Origin: Paenibacillus taichungensis
GTDB taxonomy: Bacteria > Bacillota > Bacilli > Paenibacillales > Paenibacillaceae
Reading direction: 5' to 3'
Assembly (NCBI RefSeq): GCF_013359905.1
Contig: NZ_JABMCC010000098.1
Span: 62,001-126,000 of the forward strand
DNA length: 64,000 bases
The translations under genes and the position numbers were made by a program. This document shows positions 50,370 to 61,200 of this stretch, piece by piece; the first letter of the stretch is position 1; each line of letters opens with the position of its first letter. The notes below the pieces were generated by a model. The model was given only the letters and a program-made list of their open reading frames with translations, ran no database searches and had not been told where the DNA came from.

Positions 50370-52184
50370 ATGGAATTTATGAGACGACTGTGGACATATC
50401 TTTTTACTGACAAATTTAATCATTTGATTTACAACAGCTCTTTCAAACAGAGAATTCGCTTATCCATCATTACCATGATAACGCTTGCAATCGGAGCAGT
50501 GGGCATGACAACTTATTGGATTGCATCCAAGGAGCTCCAAAAGAACGCATTTGAGACTAGTCAAGAAACCATAAATAAAACGGCCCAGATCTTGGACGAT
50601 AAACTAACGGGGATCTCCAACTCCATACGTTCATTGACCTTCAGCTATGCCTTCAAGGATATGATGCTGGATGTACAGAGTAACGATATCTCTAATTACT
50701 ATGTGCATTTGTCCGAACTCCAATATGTGTTTTCACAGGTCTATTTCAACGAACCTCTAATCGAAAGTATACTAATTGCTACACCTATTGGAGATTTTTA
50801 TCCCATTTCACAAAGACGCTCTCAGATACAGTCCTTTTATGAATCCAGTATGTATTTCGATATGATTGAAAATTATGGTGGAAAGTGGATAAAAGGGCAT
50901 ACGGATAAGTTTTTTACTGGGAACAAGCGTTCAATTTCATTTGTTACCAAGGGAACTCAAGAAAATGTCCCTAATACAAATGTATTTATTGTCGTGAATG
51001 TAAATGAGAGTGGATTAATTGGGCTGGTTAACAAACATTCTTCAAATGATGATAGCGATTATTTTGTAATCGATTCCAAAGGTGAGGAAGTCATCCGGAC
51101 TTCATGGTCATCTAACCATAATCTAATGAAAGATAAACCGTTCTTATACAATGTATCTGAGAGTAATCAGGGTTCTTTCTTTCATGAGTTCGATGAAACC
51201 GATTACTTGGTTAATTACACAAGATCAACAGTAGTCAAAGACTGGAGCCTGTTTGGTATTCAACAGAAGGATGTACTACTTGAACAAATGAACGGAGTTA
51301 AGCGTACCACCCTTTATTTTATGATTTTTTTCTTGTTGTTCACTAGCCTTTTATCCAATAAACTGACGGCGCTGTTGCTAAATCCTCTATACAAACTTCA
51401 ACGACTAATGCATGAGGTAGAAAATAACCACTTGAATGTTCGCTTTGCGAGCCGTTCCTCCGACGAAGTTGCTCAGGTTGGGTTTCAATTCAACCGCATG
51501 TTGGATGAAATCAACCGACTCATCGATGATGTAAGGTTGAGCGAATCCGGAAAACGTAAGGCAGAAATGCGAGCTTTAACCGCGCAAATGGAGCCACACT
51601 TTTTGTATAACACTCTTAATACGATCTATTGCAAATCCGTTCTGGGGGAAAATGAGGAAGTCAATGAGATGATTCTATCCTTGTCCCAGATGTTCCAACT
51701 TGGCCTGAGCGGAGGGAAAGATTGGAATACTCTGGAGGATGAGCTGCTGCACGCAGAGCAGTATTGTTTAATCCAACAAAAATGCTATGAAGGGCTGTTT
51801 GATTTTGAAGTTACTGTACTGGATGAATCTGTGCTGAACTGCCTTTTGCCAAAGATTCTCTTGCAGCCAATTGTGGAAAATAGCATTCAACACGGCTTTA
51901 AGGACATTACTTTCGGAGGTCAGATTCATATACAGGTGGACAGGCAAAACAATTTGGTTCATCTGATTATTGAGGATAATGGTTCGGGCATGGATGCGGC
52001 TATGGTAAGTCAAGCGATGTTGCAGCCTCCCGTCTCCAAGAAGGGTTATGCTCTGAACAATATCGTGAATCGGCTCAACCTGTTTTATGGAGAAGAGGCG
52101 CGAATTGAGCTCTGCAGCATTCCTGGCAAAGGATCTAGAACAGACATTTGGATTCCGATTAGAGAAGGAGAAGTTGAATCATGA
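50370..52184 (+). CDS. membrane sensor histidine kinase (YesM-like)
   Basis: A 604-residue kinase: transmembrane helix 1 (about 32-52), an extracellular Cache-like region (55-305), transmembrane helix 2 (313-335), a HAMP linker, His410 in TAQMEPHFLYNTLNT (NPHF is EPHF here) and a HATPase_c domain with PIVENSIQHGF and IEDNGSGMD. AGAGAGG ribosome site. Its last bases overlap the response regulator start (ATGA). It heads the fourth carbohydrate locus. Confidence 0.93.
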   Translation: MEFMRRLWTYLFTDKFNHLIYNSSFKQRIRLSIITMITLAIGAVGMTTYWIASKELQKNAFETSQETINKTAQILDDKLTGISNSIRSLTFSYAFKDMMLDVQSNDISNYYVHLSELQYVFSQVYFNEPLIESILIATPIGDFYPISQRRSQIQSFYESSMYFDMIENYGGKWIKGHTDKFFTGNKRSISFVTKGTQENVPNTNVFIVVNVNESGLIGLVNKHSSNDDSDYFVIDSKGEEVIRTSWSSNHNLMKDKPFLYNVSESNQGSFFHEFDETDYLVNYTRSTVVKDWSLFGIQQKDVLLEQMNGVKRTTLYFMIFFLLFTSLLSNKLTALLLNPLYKLQRLMHEVENNHLNVRFASRSSDEVAQVGFQFNRMLDEINRLIDDVRLSESGKRKAEMRALTAQMEPHFLYNTLNTIYCKSVLGENEEVNEMILSLSQMFQLGLSGGKDWNTLEDELLHAEQYCLIQQKCYEGLFDFEVTVLDESVLNCLLPKILLQPIVENSIQHGFKDITFGGQIHIQVDRQNNLVHLIIEDNGSGMDAAMVSQAMLQPPVSKKGYALNNIVNRLNLFYGEEARIELCSIPGKGSRTDIWIPIREGEVES

Positions 52185-53842
52185 TAAATGAACCCCAACG
52201 GATTAAATTATGTATTATTGATGATATTCGAAGTGTAGTCGATATGATTTCTCAGAAGCCGCCTTGGGAAGAACATCATATTGAAGTGGTTGGTACGGCC
52301 CTAGATGGTGAGGACGGTATTCGATTGGTGAAAGAAACCAAACCTGATATTGTTCTTACAGACATTCGGATGCCTAAAAAGGATGGGCTAGCCATGACGC
52401 AGGAAATTCTCGTAAGCGCCCCCTCTACGAAAATTGTCATTCTCAGCGCGTATACCGATTTCTCATTTACGAGACAAGCGATTCGATTAGGTGCATTTGA
52501 TTTTGTAAAGAAACCTTTCTCTATAGATGAGATCGTTCAGGTTGTGTTGAAAGCAAAGGCTTCATTCGAAGAAGAACGGCAGGGCCAGAGTAAGGCGATT
52601 GAGATGGAGCAACAGGTAAGGAAAAGTTTGCCGGTATTGCAGCAGGAGTATTTGTCATTGCTAGTTCATCACAAGACGAATGCTATCACTGCTTTTCAGA
52701 AATGGCAAACACTCCGTATTCAACTTGCCCCTCAAAATTTCAACCTCTTTATAGTAGAGCTGGACCGTTTCATGGACAAATATAAAGCACAACCCGCACG
52801 GGAAGTCGAATTGATCAGGTTCAGCCTTCGAAATATTTTGGAGGAAACCATTGCATCTTTCATAAGTGGTGGTGTTGTTTTTAGCGAAGCATTAAATCGA
52901 TTTATCTGCTTGATTAATTGTGAAGATATGAGAATAGCAGAGCAAATTTCTGAGGCATGCAGGTTGAATATTTATCAGTTCACGAACTCTACCATCTCTA
53001 TCGGTATTGGCAGTTGTGTCACTTCTATCGATGAATTACCGGATTCCTATGAGCAAGCTTTAAGTGCTCTGGCCTACCATTTCTATTCAGACGGAAATGG
53101 AGTTAACAGTTATTCAGGTATAGCCAATGAAGAGAAAACACTACTTAATTATACTGCGTCAACTGAGCAGGAGTTTCTCATGGCTTTGCGCTCAGGCAAT
53201 CGGGAAAAATGTCGGCTTATCCTAGAGCAAATCTTCAATGATCTGTTGCAGCGTGATCCTCTTCCCAAACCGCAACAAGTCGAAAACCTTTGCTATGAAT
53301 TGTCATCCAAGATATGTCGAGTCATGTTAGAACAATTCCCGCCCGATCGGGTGAAGAGACTTGAAGAGCGATGGAACCATTTGAAGCGTACAGGTGTAAT
53401 TTCATTTCAGATTATAAGGGACACGGTTAAAGACATCTGTCTTGAAGCATGTTCTTGGATTGAGCAAGAACGATCGGATGAATCAACGAAGTTGATCTAT
53501 CAGGCGAAGGATTATATATGCGCCAATTTGCATTTAAATTTATCACTTGATTATTGTGCAAAGCAATTCAATCTCAGTCCCGGATATTTTTCGAATTTAT
53601 TCAAAAAAGTGCTCAATATTTCATTTCAACGATTCGTAATCCATCAGAGAATGGAAAAGGCTAAAGAGATGCTGATCGATGATTATCAGGTACAGGAGAT
53701 CGCAAGGGAATTAGGATATGAGCATCGTCGTTATTTTAGCGAGATTTTCAAGAAACATACCAATATGACTCCATCCGAATTCAAGCTATACAGTACGGGA
53801 AAGATCAGCCAACCTATAGATCTTGCTCATAAGCAATCATAA
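52181..53842 (+). CDS. AraC-type response regulator (YesN-like)
   Basis: A 553-residue regulator: receiver domain with D14-D15, phospho-acceptor Asp61 (VLTDIRMP) and FVKKPF lysine; a middle domain (about 130-430); and an AraC double helix-turn-helix (about 440-540; LSLDYCAKQFNLSPGYFSNLF, EIARELGYEHRRYFSEIFKK). Full-length for the family, unlike the short regulator at 7150. It probably controls the importer and enzyme operon starting at 54015. Confidence 0.92.
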   Translation: MINEPQRIKLCIIDDIRSVVDMISQKPPWEEHHIEVVGTALDGEDGIRLVKETKPDIVLTDIRMPKKDGLAMTQEILVSAPSTKIVILSAYTDFSFTRQAIRLGAFDFVKKPFSIDEIVQVVLKAKASFEEERQGQSKAIEMEQQVRKSLPVLQQEYLSLLVHHKTNAITAFQKWQTLRIQLAPQNFNLFIVELDRFMDKYKAQPAREVELIRFSLRNILEETIASFISGGVVFSEALNRFICLINCEDMRIAEQISEACRLNIYQFTNSTISIGIGSCVTSIDELPDSYEQALSALAYHFYSDGNGVNSYSGIANEEKTLLNYTASTEQEFLMALRSGNREKCRLILEQIFNDLLQRDPLPKPQQVENLCYELSSKICRVMLEQFPPDRVKRLEERWNHLKRTGVISFQIIRDTVKDICLEACSWIEQERSDESTKLIYQAKDYICANLHLNLSLDYCAKQFNLSPGYFSNLFKKVLNISFQRFVIHQRMEKAKEMLIDDYQVQEIARELGYEHRRYFSEIFKKHTNMTPSEFKLYSTGKISQPIDLAHKQS

Positions 53843-53852
53843 TTCGTATGTT

Positions 53853-53894
53853 TAGCCTTGTTTCCGTAAGTTTCGGATGCAGGGCTAGTTTTTT
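53853..53894 (+). terminator. Rho-independent terminator
   Basis: TAGCCTTGTTTCCG pairs with CGGATGCAGGGCTA with a few mismatches, followed by a TTTTTT run. It separates the regulators from the importer operon. Confidence 0.7.
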
Positions 53895-53944
53895 GATGTA
53901 GTTACATAAAAAATCCTGCCCTTGTTGTGTGGTTTACCGCATTA

Positions 53945-53970
53945 TGTAAACGATTACAAGAAACTATAAT
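53945..53970 (+). promoter_or_regulatory. cre-like box within promoter of importer operon
   Basis: TGTAAACGATTACA (53945-53958) is a perfect-arm palindrome and fits the cre consensus at 13 of 14 positions. It is followed by a consensus -10 TATAAT (53965-53970). The box fills the spacer between a weak -35 and the -10, so a bound repressor would block polymerase; the weak -35 suggests that activation by the response regulator is also needed. Confidence 0.65.
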
Positions 53971-54014
53971 GATGAAGAAAGAGAATCAGTATATAAAAAA
54001 GGGAGGTAATATGA

Positions 54015-55379
54015 ATGAAATTAAACAAGAAATTCCTTATATCTGCATTGTGTATCGTCCTATCGGGGAGCCTTGCCGCTTGCAGTAGTTCTGAATCCAC
54101 AGATAAAGGAAAGGGATCATCAGCTAAGACCAAGATCACCTACTGGACTGGAGACCGCCATGATTCCGAGTTTGTGAAAGAGACAATTGATAGATTCAAT
54201 GAAACTAATAAGGATAACGTTGAAGTGGAACTGGTCATCAAGGGGGATGACTTCGATCAAGCGCTGGATATGTCTTTTCAGACTTCAGAGCCACCGGATA
54301 TCATTCGTGTTAAAGAAAACACCATACAGACTTTCTATAAGAAAGGGTTCCTTGCTCCAATTGACGAGTTCCTCACGGAAGAAATGAAGAACACATTTCC
54401 TGTCATGGAGGATCTGAATAGTTTCGATGGAAAACGCTACAGCCTGCCGAACTATGGTACAACGATGCGACTGATTTACAATAAAGAGCTTTTTGCCAAA
54501 GCAGGTATTGAAAAACCGCCCACTACATTGAATGAGTTGGTCGAGGCAGCTAAAAAAATTACGGAAGTGGGTAAGTCAAACGGTGCCTATGGTTTCGCAC
54601 AGAATTTCAAGAGTCCTTCCAGTGCCTTGGGCCGATCTGCCCGTGTTATTGCAGAAGTAAGTGGTTATGGTGGGTATGGTTATGATTTTAAGACAGCTCG
54701 TTATGACTTTAGCGGCTATAAACCCATCATGGAAGCATTTAAGCAAATCAAGGATGACGGAAGTATGTTGCCGGGTGTCGAGTCGCTTGATATTGATCCG
54801 TTACGCGCTCAATTCGCTGAAGGGAAAATCGGGATGTACTTGTCCTTTTCTGCTGAAGCGGGGGTCTACCAATCTCAATTTCCAGCCAAAATCGAATGGG
54901 CCGCAGCACCTGTACCTTCCATTGAAGGCAATTTCAATGGTGCGTCTGGATTTCTAGGGGGGCAATGGCTGGCAATAAGTTCAGAGTCCGAAAATAAGGA
55001 AGCAGCTTGGAAGTTCCTTGAGTATATGTATGATGAATCTGTTCTTCAACAATATCAAGAGAATGGCTTTGGAATTTCCATGGTTCCTTCAGTAAGCGCT
55101 GTTGCAGCAAAGCCAGAGGTCAAAGGTATAGAGGGTTTCCTACCCAACAAGTACGACGGTGTCTGGCCAGTCTATCCAACCGTTCCAGTACATGGTATGA
55201 AGTCCGATGACGCCTTTGTCAAGTACCTCCTAAGTGGAGGCAATTTAGATTCTATTATCAACGATTTGAATACACGTTATAATGCCGCTTTGGATACAGC
55301 AATCGAGAGCGGGGAAGCGAAAGCAGAACCTATTTCGGATTTCGATCCAGCGGAACTTGCAGGAAAATACGTAAAATAA
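54015..55379 (+). CDS. extracellular solute-binding lipoprotein (UgpB/MalE-type)
   Basis: A 454-residue lipoprotein; signal peptide ends SLAAC (Cys23), then a Ser/Lys linker. Typical SBP_bac_1 fold: ITYWTGDRHDSEFVKETIDRF, PDIIRVKEN, YSLPNYGTTMRLIYNKELFAK and FLGGQWLAIS. This is the classical CUT1 type, distinct from the three LplA/DUF3502-type proteins in the window, and it precedes its permeases. GGGAGG ribosome site. Confidence 0.93.
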   Translation: MKLNKKFLISALCIVLSGSLAACSSSESTDKGKGSSAKTKITYWTGDRHDSEFVKETIDRFNETNKDNVEVELVIKGDDFDQALDMSFQTSEPPDIIRVKENTIQTFYKKGFLAPIDEFLTEEMKNTFPVMEDLNSFDGKRYSLPNYGTTMRLIYNKELFAKAGIEKPPTTLNELVEAAKKITEVGKSNGAYGFAQNFKSPSSALGRSARVIAEVSGYGGYGYDFKTARYDFSGYKPIMEAFKQIKDDGSMLPGVESLDIDPLRAQFAEGKIGMYLSFSAEAGVYQSQFPAKIEWAAAPVPSIEGNFNGASGFLGGQWLAISSESENKEAAWKFLEYMYDESVLQQYQENGFGISMVPSVSAVAAKPEVKGIEGFLPNKYDGVWPVYPTVPVHGMKSDDAFVKYLLSGGNLDSIINDLNTRYNAALDTAIESGEAKAEPISDFDPAELAGKYVK

Positions 55380-55451
55380 GGTGTCTCATAGGGTGAAGCA
55401 TGCTCCATCCTTTCATTAAATCATACACAGATTTCAAGGAGTTGAGAGGAT

Positions 55452-56354
55452 ATGAATAAAGCAAAGAATCTAGCTTTTTCATACAGCTTTCTTTTGCCCA
55501 GCTATATTCTAACCATTGTTCTGGGGATCTACCCGATTATGTGGGCTATGAGATATATGTTTTACGATTACAAAGGGTTTGGAAGTGCACGATTTGTAGG
55601 ACTGGCAAATCTAGAACGTGTTATGACGGATTATCAGTTCTGGGATTCAGTTGCCAACACGTTTATTTATGCTGGAGGCAAGCTCCTGCTATCGATACCG
55701 CTCGCTCTCATATTGGCCGTCATCCTGAATTGGAAAATCAAAGGAAGAAATCTGCTAAGAGCCGTTATATTTATGCCTACGATCATAAGTACAGCGGTTA
55801 TGGCGGTCGTGTTTTTCACCATTTTTAACTCGTATAATGGCATCCTCAATCAGTTCCTTATGAAATATAAATTGATCGGCAGTGCCATCGATTGGTTGGG
55901 CGTTGATTATGCCATGCTGACAATCATCCTCGTTGCTGTATGGGGGGCGGTAGGTAACTATATGCTTTTGTTTTTAGCAGGCCTTCAAAATATACCGGAA
56001 GATGTGTACGAGAGTTCTTCACTAGATGGTGCTAACAAATTCCAACAATTTCGCTACATTACCATTCCAATGCTGGGCCCTGTCATGCAGATGATAATTA
56101 TGCTAGCTATTATTAATGCACTAAAGGGTTATGAGAGTATTATGGTGATGACCGATGGCGGACCAATTGGAAAAACCAATGTCATGTTCTTATATGTATA
56201 TAAATTGTTTTTCCCACCTGCAGGTTCCACGGCATCTACACAAATTCAAGAATTTGGCTATGGTAGCGCAGTAGCTTTTGTCACGGCTGTTATTGTCGGC
56301 ATCATCACGATACTTTACTTTTATGGATCTAAACGGATGAGTCATAACGAATAA
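55452..56354 (+). CDS. sugar ABC transporter permease (UgpA/MalF-type)
   Basis: A 300-residue permease with six hydrophobic segments and the EAA loop YESSSLDGANKFQQFRYIT near residue 190-210. AAGGAG ribosome site. It pairs with the 56367 permease. The usual gene order here (binding protein, permease, permease) differs from the LplB systems. Confidence 0.93.
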   Translation: MNKAKNLAFSYSFLLPSYILTIVLGIYPIMWAMRYMFYDYKGFGSARFVGLANLERVMTDYQFWDSVANTFIYAGGKLLLSIPLALILAVILNWKIKGRNLLRAVIFMPTIISTAVMAVVFFTIFNSYNGILNQFLMKYKLIGSAIDWLGVDYAMLTIILVAVWGAVGNYMLLFLAGLQNIPEDVYESSSLDGANKFQQFRYITIPMLGPVMQMIIMLAIINALKGYESIMVMTDGGPIGKTNVMFLYVYKLFFPPAGSTASTQIQEFGYGSAVAFVTAVIVGIITILYFYGSKRMSHNE

Positions 56355-56366
56355 GGAGGAACGTTC

Positions 56367-57194
56367 ATGAAAGTCGCATGGAACACCGTACTGTGGGCGT
56401 TTCTGCTAATTGTCGCATTTCTAACACTCTTTCCTATAATGATCACTCTGCTCGGTTCATTTAAAACGAATGCAGAGCTTACTGCCGGAGCGACATTACT
56501 TCCTGAAATTTGGCACTTCTCCAACTATATTGAAGCTTGGAAACAGGCGAATTTTTCAACATACACACTAAATAGTGTCTTTGTTGCCGTCGCGTCAACC
56601 ATAGGAACATTAATTGTTTCGTCCATGGCAGCCTATGTCGTGAACAGAATGGACTTTATCGGCAAGAAACTATACGTCAGTATTCAGGCATTTACTATGT
56701 TTGTAGCGATCGGAGCTGTCGTTCTTCGACCACAATTTGATCTGATGATTAAACTTCATCTGCATAATACGCTGTGGGGCGTGGTTCTGATTTTGATCAG
56801 CACCCATGCTTCGGCATTCTTTATCCTGCTTAGCTTCATGAACGGGATTCCTAAAGAACTTGATGAGGCTGCACGCATCGATGGGTGTTCTCCGGGCAGA
56901 ACATTCTGGAGAATCATTATTCCGCTGCTTACGCCCGGCCTCGGTGTGTGTGCACTGTTCGCTTTCCGGGGAGCGTGGAACGAATACCTGATTCCGTTTG
57001 TGTTTACGCTCAGTAAACCCGATCTGCAGACTTTGACCGTCGGACTAGCCAATCTAAAGTACGGTATTGCCGCTGCTTCACAGACACACTTTATGATGGC
57101 GGGGGCGTGCCTATCCATTCTCCCAATCCTTATTGCTTATATTTTTGCTAACAAATCCTTTATGCAAATGACTGCGGGCTCCTTAAAAGGCTAG
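56367..57194 (+). CDS. carbohydrate ABC transporter permease (UgpE/MalG-type)
   Basis: A 275-residue partner permease starting 12 bases after the previous gene behind AAGGAGGA. EAA loop DEAARIDGCSPGRTFWRI, six hydrophobic segments, C-terminal QMTAGSLKG. It completes the membrane part of the fourth importer; again no ATPase is linked. Confidence 0.93.
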   Translation: MKVAWNTVLWAFLLIVAFLTLFPIMITLLGSFKTNAELTAGATLLPEIWHFSNYIEAWKQANFSTYTLNSVFVAVASTIGTLIVSSMAAYVVNRMDFIGKKLYVSIQAFTMFVAIGAVVLRPQFDLMIKLHLHNTLWGVVLILISTHASAFFILLSFMNGIPKELDEAARIDGCSPGRTFWRIIIPLLTPGLGVCALFAFRGAWNEYLIPFVFTLSKPDLQTLTVGLANLKYGIAAASQTHFMMAGACLSILPILIAYIFANKSFMQMTAGSLKG

Positions 57195-57226
57195 TGGTAT
57201 TCTTAACATCATTAGGAGGAATGGAA

Positions 57227-58228
57227 ATGAATTCAACTTATATCGGAAAACTCGCATCAAGTTCTATAATTAAACGCTATCAGAACAACCCGATTCTAGA
57301 TGCTTCTCGTGTCCCATATCCCACTGCACTTGTGTTCAATGCAGGCGTAACGAAATTCAATGGAAAATATGTGATGGTGTTTCGAAACGACTACGGGTCT
57401 TTGGAGCAGCAGACAATTGAGGCACATCATACAACAGATCTTGGTTTTGCCTTTAGTGATGACGGAATTCATTGGGAGGTGCAACCGAAACCGTGTTTTA
57501 AGCTACATGACCAAGAGATTATCCGTGCCTATGACCCAAGGCTTACCGTAATTGATGGTCGTTGTTATATGTGTTTTGCCGTAGACACACAGCATGGCAT
57601 CCGTGGTGGTGTGGCTGTTACTGACGATTTTGAAGAGTTTGAAATATTGAGTTTGTCGACACCGGATTTGCGGAACATGGTGCTATTCCCGGAGAAGATT
57701 GGTGGGAAATTTATGCGGCTTGAACGACCGTTTACAGTCTACAGTCGCGGGGGAATCGACCGATTCGACATGTGGATATCGGAATCTCCGGATTTGAGAT
57801 ACTGGGGAAATTCTGACTTGCTGCTTGCTGTTGAAGATGTACCATTTGCCAATGATAAGATCGGTCCTGCAGCTCCCCCCATCAAGACAGAGCAGGGGTG
57901 GTTAACAACATTTCATGCCGTTGATATTGATCCGGAGAGAGGGAAAAATGGATGGGAACCTTCATGGCAGAAACGGTACACGGCGGGATTAATATTGCTT
58001 GATTTGGATAATCCAAAAAAAATCATCGGCATGTATCAGGAGCCGCTACTGACACCAGAAGCTAGCTATGAGATCGAAGGAGGGTTCCGTAACAACGTCA
58101 TCTTTCCAGGCGGAATGGTACTCGAAGATGATGGTGAGGTTAAGATTTATTATGGTGCGGCAGACACGATTGAATGTCTCGCAACAGCGCATATCGATGA
58201 TTTGATCCGGTTATGTCTGAAAGGTTAA
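57227..58228 (+). CDS. glycoside hydrolase family 130 (mannoside phosphorylase-like)
   Basis: A 333-residue cytoplasmic beta-propeller enzyme. The catalytic motif is IIRAYDPRLTVI (Asp103), with MVLFPEKIGGKFMRLERP, KIGPAAPPIKTEQGWLTTFH and the closing IYYGAADTIECLATA. The ATG at 57227 is 6-7 bases after AGGAGGA; the frame is open from 57194. It is clearly a different subfamily from the 14910 enzyme: YNRND-type N-terminus (YVMVFRNDYGS) and a longer propeller loop (GRERGKNG-like DPERGKNGWEPSW). It probably splits an imported beta-mannoside. Confidence 0.9.
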   Translation: MNSTYIGKLASSSIIKRYQNNPILDASRVPYPTALVFNAGVTKFNGKYVMVFRNDYGSLEQQTIEAHHTTDLGFAFSDDGIHWEVQPKPCFKLHDQEIIRAYDPRLTVIDGRCYMCFAVDTQHGIRGGVAVTDDFEEFEILSLSTPDLRNMVLFPEKIGGKFMRLERPFTVYSRGGIDRFDMWISESPDLRYWGNSDLLLAVEDVPFANDKIGPAAPPIKTEQGWLTTFHAVDIDPERGKNGWEPSWQKRYTAGLILLDLDNPKKIIGMYQEPLLTPEASYEIEGGFRNNVIFPGGMVLEDDGEVKIYYGAADTIECLATAHIDDLIRLCLKG

Positions 58229-58246
58229 CAGGAGAGTGATGAGACA

Positions 58247-61200
58247 ATGACCATATGGAATCTCTTTCAACATCCTCCTGCTGATTATCGTACAGTGCCG
58301 TTCTGGTCCTGGAATGACGATCTGGATAAAAATGAACTTGAACGGCAGATCGAAGAGATGCATAAAGCTGGAATCGGCGGCTTTTTCATACATGCTCGCG
58401 GCGGGCTTACTGTACCTTATATGGGAAAAGAGTGGATGGAGCTCATACGGATCTGTATCAAGAAAAGTCAGGAGCTCGGGATGGAAACATGGCTGTATGA
58501 TGAGAATGGTTGGCCTAGCGGTTTCGCTGATGGAAAGGTGCCTGCACTTGGGGTGGCTTATCAACAGAAGCGATTGGCTTATGAATGGGCTCCATTTAGC
58601 CGAGGCAATAAAGTTACGATTGCCTCCTATGTCCAGTCGGAGGAAGAACTGCACCTACTTACCGCTGCAGATACACGTAATCCTGACTTCCGAGTTTATT
58701 ATGAGTTGAACCCTTATTATATCGACACGTTAAGCAAAAAGGCTGTAGCTGCGTTCATTGATTCAACCTATAAGGCCTACTGGTCGGAGTTCGGTGATCA
58801 ATTCGGCTCTGTGGTAAAAGGAATATTCACGGACGAACCGCAATTTGGACGCGGAGATCTTCCATGGTCGCTAGAACTCGAAGATGCTTTTCAGGACCAG
58901 CACGGGTATACGCTACGTAAGGTACTCCCAGCTCTATTCTTGGAAACCAAGGACTGTCGCAGGGTCAGATACGATTATTGGTCATGTGTTACCACATTGT
59001 TTACTGAGTCTTACGCGAAGCAAATTGGAGAGTGGTGTGAGCAAAGGGGGTGGTCAGCAACTGGCCATGTTGTGGACGAGCAAACCTTGATGGGGCAAGC
59101 AACTTCAGTGGGAGATCCATTGCTCTTCTACGAATATCTGCAAATCCCCGGTTGTGATTGGCTTGGACGTTCTGTGAGCGAAGATCCGATTGTTCCTAAA
59201 CAAGTTAGCTCTGTTGTTCGCCAGTTGGGCAAAAAGCAAGCCATCACGGAGAGTTACGGCTGTTCCGGGTGGAATGTCAGCTTTCAGGATTTAAAGCGAA
59301 TTGGGGAATGGCAATTTGTTCATGGATTGAATCTAATGTGCCAACACTTGCAAGCTTACTCTCTAAGGGGACTTCGTAAACGGGATTATCCACCATCCTT
59401 GTTTTACCAGCAGCCTTGGTGGAGGTACTATTCTCACTTTAATGATTACTTTGCCCGTTTATCCATGCTCCTTGTGGAAGGTACACGGCAGGCTGAGGTA
59501 TTACTGCTTCATCCAATCCGAACTGCTTGGGTGGAACTGGAGGGTTCTAACTCATCAGGGGTTGAGCAATATCATGAATCGTTTGCTCAGCTGTCTCGCT
59601 GGTTGTGCCAATCGTTTATTGAGCATGATTATGGAAGCGAGGGAATTATTGAACGTCATGGCAAAGTAGAGGGGAATCTTTTTGTTGTAGGAGAGTCCGG
59701 GTATCGAGTTGTTGTCGTTCCGCCGAGTGTGACCTTAAGTGAGATGACGGTGAAATTGCTCAACCAGTTTGTTTTGCAAGGAGGGAGCTTAGTCGTATTC
59801 GAACCTGCTCCGTTCCTCATCAATGGTCAACCTAGTGAAGAAATCAGTCGTTTAGTGAACACTGCAGTGAGTCCCGATTGGAATCGCAGTGCCTTGGTAG
59901 AATCTGTTTCAAGAACTGTTTCTCCATCAATCTCTATCATTGACAAGGAAGGACTCCCCATCGCTTCGGACATGGTCAATATCCAGACACTTAAGTTAGA
60001 AGATTCGTATCTCTATTATCTAGTGAATTCCGGAGATAAGTGTTATCCAGATATAGAGGTGACTCTCCCTCGAAAGGGCAGACTGTCCCTAATTGATTTG
60101 GAGAATGGTGATATTAGGCCACTTAACTATACTGGGGCAGGTAACGGCGTCAAATTGAAAATGACTCTGTGCCCTACACAATCCTATGTTATCAGACTAG
60201 TTCCGAAGAAAGATCAACTGGAACCGGATGTGGTAACTCTACTCCAAACAGACAATACAACTAATACCATTCAGGAACTAAATGAGTTATGGGAAATTGA
60301 TCATATCGATCACAATAGCTTGACGATGGATACTTGCAGGTACAGGCTGGAGAATGGTGACTGGTCGGAGCCTAAGCCTATTATTTTTATTCAGGAAGAA
60401 CTGCTTCAAATAGGATATCCAGTTAAAGTCGAATTGGAATTCGAATTTCAGATCGCCTTTGATCCTACGATTGTGCGGGAAATGCATCTGGTGATGGAAA
60501 ATCCGGAGAAAGCACAAATTTTAATTAATGAAAGAAAGATATCATCTCATAGCTGTGATTGGTGGAGAGATGTATCCTTCAAGAAGATTGATCTAAGTGG
60601 TTTCCTTCAGCATGGTCGAAATACCATCAGGTTAACATTGGATTTCTGGAACTCCCCCGAAACATATGCAGCTATGGAACGTGCTCAACGTTTTGAGTCT
60701 GAAGGGAATAAGCTGACATTCGATACGGAGCTTGAAAGCGTGTATCTAGTTGGACATTTTGCAGTGAAATCGGAATCTCCTTATAAAAATGGCGAGCATG
60801 GCGTCATGTATACAGATGGTCCATTTGTACTTGAAGAACTTCCTCATCAATTTGTACTGACAACTGATCTTGGCTGCCAGGGCTTACCGTTTTTTGCAGG
60901 CAGTATTCGCCTGATGCAGACGGTTGCAATAAAACAGGAAGACAGCGCTTTATGGTTTTGGCAGTTCGGCACACCTCCAGAAGCGATTGTCACAAGGTTA
61001 TCAATTAACGGACAAGAAGTTCGCAATTTTCTATGGGAACCCTATGAAGCAGAAATTTCAGAATATCTCCAACAAGGAGAAAATCTGATTGAGCTGGAGT
61101 TGACCAGCAGTTGTAGAAACTTGCTTGGGCCTCACCATCATGTGAAAGGGGAACCTATGAAGGTTGGCCCAGACAGTTTTAAAAATAAAGTCGGTTGGAC

